Source of the DNA: Arcuatula senhousia
Taxonomy: Eukaryota; Mollusca; Bivalvia; Mytilida; Mytilidae
Assembly: GCA_963971305.1 (NCBI GenBank)
Contig: OZ020305.1
Span: 11,813,001 to 11,877,000 of the forward strand
Direction: 5' to 3'
Length of the DNA: 64,000 nt
In this document: piece after piece, positions 58,377-64,000 of the stretch
Numbering within the stretch: position 1 is the first letter of the stretch
Layout: each line of letters opens with the position of its first letter
Position numbers and translations under genes: made by a program
The notes under the pieces: model-generated
What the model was told of the DNA's origin: nothing
Databases searched by the model: none
Seen by the model: the letters and a program-made list of their open reading frames with translations, nothing else

Positions 58377-59435
58377 ATGTCTAACATGCTCCGGAGATCC
58401 TCACGCAAAAGGCAGGCACCGACAAAAATTACAGAAAGCTCGGCAGCATCTCACAGGCGACCCAATAATGTTACTACTACAGTGACTACAAACATCTCAG
58501 GATCAACAAACATCTCAAGATCTACCAACAACATTCTCAATGCTAATGGAAGTACAAGTACAATGACAGCATCTCAGATAAATCCAGTTACACAGTCTAC
58601 TTGTACTTTTGCTCAAATCCCCACAGCCGTAACACAGCAGAATTCAACCACGCCCCAGTCTTTGGCTCATCAGGCTCAGTTGTTACCTGTACAAGACCCA
58701 ACCAATCAGGCTACTAATTCCAACTCAGGTATTGAATTTACTATGGCAACTAAAGCCAGCGATGGTATTGGGGATAATGTAGGAATAAATCTAAAAAATA
58801 AGATAATTTTGGGGGAGTATATTGATTTAGGCAGTTTGCTGGTGAATTCACATACTAGAAGCTTACAAGATAACCAGAAAATTGTTTTTATAAATGGAGA
58901 ACTAATTGTTCAACAAAAACAAAATACCCCCAAAATAACATCTATTGAAAGTTGGACTGATGCTTTTATCATCTTTATGAATATTTATTGTTCATTGCAT
59001 GAAAACAAATATGCTCAGTTACTGAAATATATGCATACAATTAGGTTGGGTGCAAAGAGATCCTCATTTGGTTGGAAACTATACGACGAGCAGTTTCGTT
59101 TACGTTTGTCAATGGATCCTTCATTGAGTTGGGCAAACATTGACCCAGAATTGTGGTTAATATATATGCATAGTACAAGTGCAAACACTAATCAACTGAA
59201 TGTCACAAATAGAGTTTTGCGGTGTTATACATTCAATTACAATGGGACATGTTCACAACAAGGTTGCATGTACAATCATACTTGTCTAAGATGTTTTGGT
59301 CCACATGCACTAAAGTATTGTACTCGACCGAATGGTAGGGTCATTTACAATCAAAACCAAAGACCACTAAGACCATTTCAGCAAAACCAAAGACCATTCC
59401 GTCCAAGGATGTTTAATAATGGTCCTAGATTTTAG
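58377..59435 (+). CDS. Gag-like protein with CCCH and CCHC-like zinc motifs
   Basis: 352 residues from the first in-frame ATG (58377); the upstream open part starts only at a TTG. The N-terminal third is rich in Ser, Thr, Asn and Gln and probably disordered. The centre (about 125-275) is globular. Residues 283-301 form a CCCH finger, C-x8-C-x4-C-x3-H (CYTFNYNGTC...CMYNH). Immediately after comes C-x2-C-x3-H-x4-C (CLRCFGPHALKYC), a knuckle-like motif. The tail repeats QNQRPLRPF/QNQRPFRPR and is strongly basic. Such a CCCH-plus-knuckle tail is typical of Gag proteins of DIRS-group elements and should bind the element RNA. The frame is intact. It is the first ORF of the element; RT follows after 94 bases. 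Confidence 0.8.
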   Translation: MSNMLRRSSRKRQAPTKITESSAASHRRPNNVTTTVTTNISGSTNISRSTNNILNANGSTSTMTASQINPVTQSTCTFAQIPTAVTQQNSTTPQSLAHQAQLLPVQDPTNQATNSNSGIEFTMATKASDGIGDNVGINLKNKIILGEYIDLGSLLVNSHTRSLQDNQKIVFINGELIVQQKQNTPKITSIESWTDAFIIFMNIYCSLHENKYAQLLKYMHTIRLGAKRSSFGWKLYDEQFRLRLSMDPSLSWANIDPELWLIYMHSTSANTNQLNVTNRVLRCYTFNYNGTCSQQGCMYNHTCLRCFGPHALKYCTRPNGRVIYNQNQRPLRPFQQNQRPFRPRMFNNGPRF

Positions 59436-59529
59436 AAAGTTTTAAAGAACATTTTAGAAGGGTGTGTTAATGGATAATTGTTACCCCCCCCTTTTTTATA
59501 TTTTTTATTTACACAATTTACACTTGCGC

Positions 59530-61106
59530 ATGGTTGGTAAGTACAGACCTGTTATGCATTGAATATTTTGATTTGGGTTTCAGATCAAGAAAAGGAATTA
59601 TTGGCCAGATTGTGGGATTTAGGGGAAACACCTATTAAAGTGACTGCACTGAAAAAGTATATTCAGGGTTATAAAACATATGAAAAGGAGTTGTTGGTGT
59701 CTGGATTCTCAGAAGGTTTCAGATTACAATACACAGGCCCACGTCTACCTATGGATTCAAGAAATTTGGTCTCTGCGGAAGAAAATAAAGTTGATACATT
59801 GTTAAAGCTGAATAAAGAAATTGAGTTAGGTAGGATGCTTGGCCCTTTTATTAATAAACCGATCTCAACCTTGAGAATTTCTCCCATAGGTTTGGTAGAA
59901 AAAAGTGATAAATCATGGCGCCTTATCACCCATTTGTCACATCCCAAAAATAACAGTGTTAACGATTTCATAGATGAACAGTTTTGTAGTGTAAGGTACT
60001 CATCGTTTGATAAAGTTGTAGAAATGGTTTCAAAATTGGGTAGAGGTGCACAATTGGGAAAAATTGACATTCGCCAGGCATTTAGACTCCTTATTGTAAA
60101 TCCTGCAGATTTTGATCTTTTGGGTGTAAAATTTCAGGGGAAATATTACATTGACAAATGTTTACCACAAGGTTGCGCAATTTCCTGTGCACTTTTTGAA
60201 ACTTTTTCAACCTTCATACACTGGGTTGTTGAGAATGAATCTGGTTTAGATACTTTAGACCATTACTTAGATGATTTTATCTTTGGCGGGGCAGAATCAA
60301 CAAATGATTGCCAAATATTGATGGATACGTTTAGTATGATTAGTACTGAGATGGGTATTCCAATAGCTGACAACAAAACTGTAGGTCCTACGACAATATT
60401 AGTTTTTCTTGGTTTAGTGATCGATACTATTAGAATGTTAGTTAAAATACCAATAGATAAACTGAACAAACTGAAATTGGGTATTCAATACATCCTTGAT
60501 CATAATAAAATGAAGTTAAAGGAATTTGAATCTATTGTTGGTCTTTTGGCTTTTTGTTCTAGAGCAATCCCATCAGCTAGAGCTTTCATTAGAAGGTTTT
60601 ATGACCTAATTTCTGCAATGAGGCATAGAAAACCTTATTATTATGTCAGAATGAGTGAGGAAGTTAAGGCTGATGCTAAGGTTTGGTCCGAATTTTTGGT
60701 ATCTTTCAATGGGGAGTGTTATTTCCCACAAAATGTTTGGCAATCAAATGATACTTTAAATTTGTATACAGACAGTGCAGGTTCTTCAACATTAGGTTGT
60801 GCTGCTTATTTTAATGGGGATTATGGACAAATGAGATGGCCAGACTCTTGGGCTGACCAAGAATTTATGGCAGATTTGGCCTTTTTGGAGTTAGTACCTG
60901 TATTAATGGCTATGTTTATTTGGGGTCATATCTTCAAAAACCAAAAAATAATACTGAAAATTGACAACGAGGCTTTAGTCATTATCCTCAATAAAAGGAC
61001 ATCTAAATCAAAGTATGTAATGCAGCTGCTACGCCCATTTGTCTTACTAACCATGCGCAACAATATTCAGTTTCGTGCTTCACATTTATATTCGGCAAAA
61101 AAATGA
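59530..61106 (+). CDS. Reverse transcriptase-RNase H of DIRS/Ngaro type
   Basis: The proposed structure is ATG GTT G (59530-59536), a 47-bp intron (59537-59583) and the main exon from 59584, giving MVDQEKELLARLWDLGE and about 509 residues. Without splicing the frame has no ATG near its start. RT motifs: WRLITHLSHP, KIDIRQAFRLL (motif A), LPQGCAISCALFETF (motif B) and HYLDDFIFGG (motif C, YLDD). RNase H: LYTDSAG, then ELVPVLMA and KIDNEALVIILN with the acidic residues. The TGA at 61104 follows an A7 run (61097-61103). In the +1 frame the protein would continue NELADSLSRFQMQ...ISKVK to TAG at 61225, the normal end of this domain. So the copy carries a 1-base insertion, or uses a +1 frameshift. 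It copies the element RNA to DNA. Confidence 0.85.
59537..59583 (+). other. Putative 47-bp intron
   Basis: It starts GTAAGTACAGACC, a strong 5' splice site, and ends GATTTGGGTTTCAG, a good 3' splice site. Removing it joins an ATG to the RT frame in phase (ATG GTT G|AT CAA). Unspliced, the ATG at 59530 runs into a stop within the intron. Introns have been described in some DIRS-group elements. Confidence 0.55.
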
Positions 61107-61199
61107 ATTGGCCGACTCCCTCTCTCGATTTCAGATGCAGCGTTTTCACTCCTTAGCGCCCCAGGCAAGCAAAACTCCAGCAGATATTCCTATGGAGTT

Positions 61200-62108
61200 T
61201 TGGGAAGTCATTTCAAAGGTGAAATAGAGTTTTTGCTGGCTAATTCTGTTGCGCCTAGTACAGAGAAAGTATATAAACAAGGACTTGACTTATTTAAAAG
61301 GTTTAGGTGGGAAAATAACCTCGAAGATACTTGGCCAATTCCACTGAGCGATATAGTAGAATTCATTGCTTTTATGTATAAAAATGGTTTGGCTCATTCC
61401 ACAGTGTCTTGCTACATTTCTGGTCTTAGTTTTTACAGTAAGCTACAAAATTTTGAGGACAATACTCGTGCATTTATTGTCAAGAAAATGTTAGATGGCA
61501 TAAAGCGTTGTTCTTCGAATAGATCAGATTCCAGACTTCCAATTACCAGAAATTTGTTGGAAAAAATTATTAATGTTTTGTCCATAGTTTGCAAAAATGC
61601 ATATGAAGCATGTTTGTTTAAATCTGCCTTTTCAATGTGTTACCATGGTATGTTTAGGGTGAGCGAGTTGACTGATAATGGTGTAATAAACCATGCTATC
61701 AAGGTTTTCGATGTTAAGCAGTGTAATGGTGGGTTGGAAATTTATTTAGCACGGTCAAAAACAGATCAGTTTGGGTCTGGTGTAACAATATATTTGGCAA
61801 CTCAAAGAAATCCGCAAATATGCCCAGTAATTGCCTTTTTGAAGTTTATTCAATGTCGTCCACCAATAGAGGGTAATTTATTCTGTCATTTTAATGGTCA
61901 ACCATTGACAAAATATCAGTTCTCCGCCCTGTTAAAAAAGGCGTTGTCTGTATTAGATGTTTCATTCAGTAATATTTCTTCCCACTCATTTAGAATAGGC
62001 ATGGCAACTCAGTGTGCTATGGATGGTCTTTCGGATGAACAAATAAAGAAATTAGGGAGATGGAAGTCCAATGCATTTTCACGTTATATCAGAATTCCGC
62101 AGTGTTAA
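61200..62108 (+). CDS. Tyrosine recombinase (integrase of the element)
   Basis: The 302-residue open frame begins at a TTG and has no suitable ATG, and it overlaps the +1-frame end of RNase H by 28 bases. It is probably made by frameshift, reinitiation or fusion. The N-terminal part (LLANSVAPSTEKVYKQGLDL, about 12-31) is the SAM-like core-binding domain. Catalytic residues, counted from the frame start: R153 in GMFRVSEL, K187 in RSKTD, H262 and R265 in SSHSFRIG, W288 in GRWKSN and the nucleophile Y296 in FSRYIR. All are present, so the enzyme could be active. It would recombine circular cDNA into the genome. The palindromes in the terminal repeats are candidate binding sites. Confidence 0.85.
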   Translation: MGSHFKGEIEFLLANSVAPSTEKVYKQGLDLFKRFRWENNLEDTWPIPLSDIVEFIAFMYKNGLAHSTVSCYISGLSFYSKLQNFEDNTRAFIVKKMLDGIKRCSSNRSDSRLPITRNLLEKIINVLSIVCKNAYEACLFKSAFSMCYHGMFRVSELTDNGVINHAIKVFDVKQCNGGLEIYLARSKTDQFGSGVTIYLATQRNPQICPVIAFLKFIQCRPPIEGNLFCHFNGQPLTKYQFSALLKKALSVLDVSFSNISSHSFRIGMATQCAMDGLSDEQIKKLGRWKSNAFSRYIRIPQC

Positions 62109-62225
62109 TTATGTTTAAGTCTTTACACAGATTGTTTATATCAGTGTATGTATAAAATTCATAACTATTAGATTTTATCAAATTCGTTAGTTGTTTGATG
62201 CTTACAGTCACGCAGCATATTAATC

Positions 62226-62855
62226 GTGCTAACTAAGATTGTAGGTATTCAAACTACTGTCTGGATTGTTGGATCATCCATTGTTCGAGATGGATTTCTA
62301 GCCGCCAAGCAGCAGCCGGGGGGCATTCATCTTTCCTTGAAAGAAAGACTTGGTACAACAATTTTTTGGCAAGGTCGTGGAGGTTTGAAATTGGATGGTA
62401 TGAAAGGCCATATTCGAATGCTACTTAGATTGGTAGACGCACCTGATTACATTGTGATCCACATAGGTGGTAATGACATTGGGAATGTTAGTTTGGGGCG
62501 GCTAGATAAGAAGTTAAAGGGTTTTATGAAATGGCTTCATAGAATATTGCCTTATACTGGTTTGATTTGGTCAGCTATTCTTCCCAGAATTAAATGGAGA
62601 TATTCTGCTGATAATAAAAAAATGGATGCATGTAGACGCAGACTTAATAGTTCAATAGCTTCTTTTATGACTTCAAATGGGGGGTATTATATAAAATATC
62701 CGGACATTAAGGATAATCATAAATTCATTAAAGAAAATGATGGAGTACACCTAACAATTTTAGGTAATCAAATTTATCTGAACGTCCTACAAGGTGCTAT
62801 TGAACATTTCATAAATATGAATAAGGGAGGACTTACATTTCCAGATTTATATTAG
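62226..62855 (+). CDS. SGNH-family hydrolase ORF of the retrotransposon
   Basis: A 209-residue frame that opens at a GTG; the first in-frame ATG would remove the first catalytic block, so the true start is unresolved. A TGCTAAC branch-point-like string and an AG (62236-62244) suggest splicing from upstream. Block I is WIVGSSIVRDG, with the likely nucleophile S18 and the usual GDS replaced by GSS. Block III is IHIGGNDIG, with N83. Block V is ENDGVHLTILGNQIY, with D172 and H175 in D-x-x-H. This is the lipase/acylhydrolase fold reported in Ngaro elements, where its role is unknown. The frame is intact. It lies in the same frame as the recombinase, 117 bases downstream of its stop. Confidence 0.8.
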   Translation: MLTKIVGIQTTVWIVGSSIVRDGFLAAKQQPGGIHLSLKERLGTTIFWQGRGGLKLDGMKGHIRMLLRLVDAPDYIVIHIGGNDIGNVSLGRLDKKLKGFMKWLHRILPYTGLIWSAILPRIKWRYSADNKKMDACRRRLNSSIASFMTSNGGYYIKYPDIKDNHKFIKENDGVHLTILGNQIYLNVLQGAIEHFINMNKGGLTFPDLY

Positions 62856-63493
62856 ATATATCTAGTTAGGACAATTTAGATATACAATTTTGTCCTGTGA
62901 AGCATTTGTTGATTTAGGTTCATTACATTTACTTTACGTTAGTTATAAAAATAATTTACTGGTTAGGCCAATCTAATACATATATCTCGTGAAGCATTTT
63001 CATATTCTAAGAATTTACGCAATTTGTATATACATTCTCATTCATTTAGTTGATTAATTTGAACGCCAAGAAGGTATATTTTGTCATTTTAATTAAGGAT
63101 CATTGGTAGAATTGGCACAGCTCAGACCGCACAAGGTTGGCGGTTGACCAAGAGGCCTCCCGTCATGTCAGGTGGCTTCTTGGTCATTTGGCATCCTTCG
63201 CTGCAATAATTCTAGCAAAACTGCATTTATCCGCTGATTTCCAGGGATATTTGCTACCGTTTCATCTCAACATCTGACATTTATGGTCTGCCAAATTTCA
63301 ATCGGCGGCCAGCATTTAATCATTTATATAAACATTTCATATTTCCGTTATAATTCACCGCTGATTTCCAGGGTGGATGTATTGACATGTTATTTACATT
63401 TATTTACATTTAAATCTTTTGTCATTATTACATATTAAACTGTTGCCAATTCGCCAAACATACAAACTCTCTTATATTTGTGCCTTTTGCGAT
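62856..63493 (+). other. 3' untranslated region with stem-loops
   Basis: Non-coding. It contains a hairpin at 63146-63185 with arms GACCAAGAGGCCTCC and GGTGGCTTCTTGGTC (13 of 15 pair). The string CCGCTGATTTCCAGGG occurs twice (about 63230 and 63358). No second repeat type flanking A2 was found. Confidence 0.6.
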
Positions 63494-63698
63494 AATAGAA
63501 CTTAAAGTCTGAACTTTAAGTTCCTTATCGTATCGGCGCAAAAAATTATTTATGGCCCGGGTACGGGCCATACTTAAATGTTGGTAAATTTGTTCATGTT
63601 GGTCTCCATGGAAATAAGAACTTCCGCTTCCTTTTTCTAGAAAGATCTCAAGAAGCAGGTTGTGTTTTCTTATAGATTGAATTTAAATCGTTTAAAAA
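63494..63698 (+). repeat. 3' direct repeat (A2)
   Basis: All 205 bases match 57177-57381, including both palindromes (63498-63523 and 63552-63571). The sequence diverges immediately after the A-run, with CCCGCCCGCCC on this side. Confidence 0.9.
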
Positions 63699-64000
63699 CC
63701 CGCCCGCCCACCGCAGTTAATTTAGGAATAGATACTGCTCTTTTTAGTATACATTTCAGATGCAGTTTACTTGTTTCCTGATGCTATATATTGACGTATA
63801 CTTGGTGGTAGATGTAACATCTAGAGCTGTTCGACATTGTTGGGATTTCCCTGGACTCGTTGATACTCGTTCCAGTCATGATGACTTGTTTCCGTTGGTG
63901 ATAAAAGAACAAACTTGGACTTGAGATCAGAAAAGTTGGATCATCATCTACTTTATCCAGTTGTCTTAATAAGCAATTTTTATGAAGTTAATGAAGGGGC
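63699..64000. other. Right edge, nothing recognised
   Basis: It begins with a short C-rich run and then AT-rich sequence. It does not read as the LINE that flanks the element on the left. It could include a B2 segment of the retrotransposon, but no matching B1 was found. Confidence 0.4.

Larger units (their letters stand above)
57177..63698 (+). mobile_element. Tyrosine-recombinase retrotransposon, DIRS/Ngaro-like
   Basis: A 6.5-kb element bounded by identical 205-bp direct repeats. It encodes Gag-like protein, RT-RNase H, tyrosine recombinase and SGNH hydrolase in that order on the plus strand. There is no integrase, protease or polypurine-tract/LTR retrovirus layout. Ngaro elements are the DIRS relatives known to carry an SGNH hydrolase ORF, so Ngaro-like is the best fit. 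Identity of the repeats and nearly open frames indicate recent insertion. The exact 3' boundary is uncertain because I could not find the extra B1/B2 repeats expected of split direct repeats. Confidence 0.85.

Noticed and set aside
59669..60469. Minus-strand frames opposite the RT gene
   Set aside because: They are antisense shadows of the RT coding sequence with no motif of their own.
57177..63698. LTR retrotransposon or endogenous retrovirus
   Set aside because: Despite terminal direct repeats there is no protease, DDE integrase or envelope; the integrating enzyme is a tyrosine recombinase and the RT is of DIRS type.

Overview
The window looks like nuclear DNA of a bivalve mollusc, probably mussel-like. 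The reasons are AT-rich DNA dense in degenerate repeats, an intronless B-box/coiled-coil/propeller gene of the kind expanded in bivalves, Penelope-type reverse transcriptase relics, non-LTR relics, a tyrosine-recombinase retrotransposon and palindrome-headed Helitron/HINE-like non-autonomous elements. The taxon is an inference; nothing here names the species. No tRNA, rRNA or CRISPR array was seen.

Layout. 0-17.7 kb is ordinary repeat-rich DNA. It holds one convincing cellular gene (TRIM-like, 7980-9662, + strand), three differently truncated copies of one Penelope-like element (about 0.9-2.3, 11.3-11.9 and 13.4-13.5 kb), a degenerate ~165-bp repeat family, a few foldback repeats, and broken coding traces at 16.3-17.7 kb, part of which resembles the N-terminal region of a Polinton-type DNA polymerase.

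17.7-57.2 kb is a nested structure. The 3' half of a non-LTR retrotransposon (17722-18165, minus) and the 5' half of what looks like the same copy (56562-57176, minus) are separated by about 38.4 kb. The first bases of that insert are a palindromic element head and the last bases are a Helitron-like 3' end (hairpin, then CTAG before T). Inside it lie several full or partial palindrome-headed elements, a head-to-tail array of 37 full plus one truncated 819-bp units (19814-50727, nearly half the window), and 5.3 kb of older sequence with a 2.3-kb element bounded by 327-bp inverted repeats.

57.2-63.7 kb is a recently inserted tyrosine-recombinase retrotransposon of DIRS/Ngaro type. Two identical 205-bp direct repeats flank Gag with CCCH and CCHC-like zinc motifs, RT-RNase H, a recombinase with all catalytic residues, and an SGNH hydrolase. 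A likely 47-bp intron supplies the ATG of the RT reading frame. An extra base in an A7 run interrupts RNase H.

The most notable system is the 38-kb insertion, in which a rolling-circle-like non-autonomous element appears to have become a highly homogeneous satellite. All identifications rest on reading motifs and comparing repeats by eye; no database search was run.
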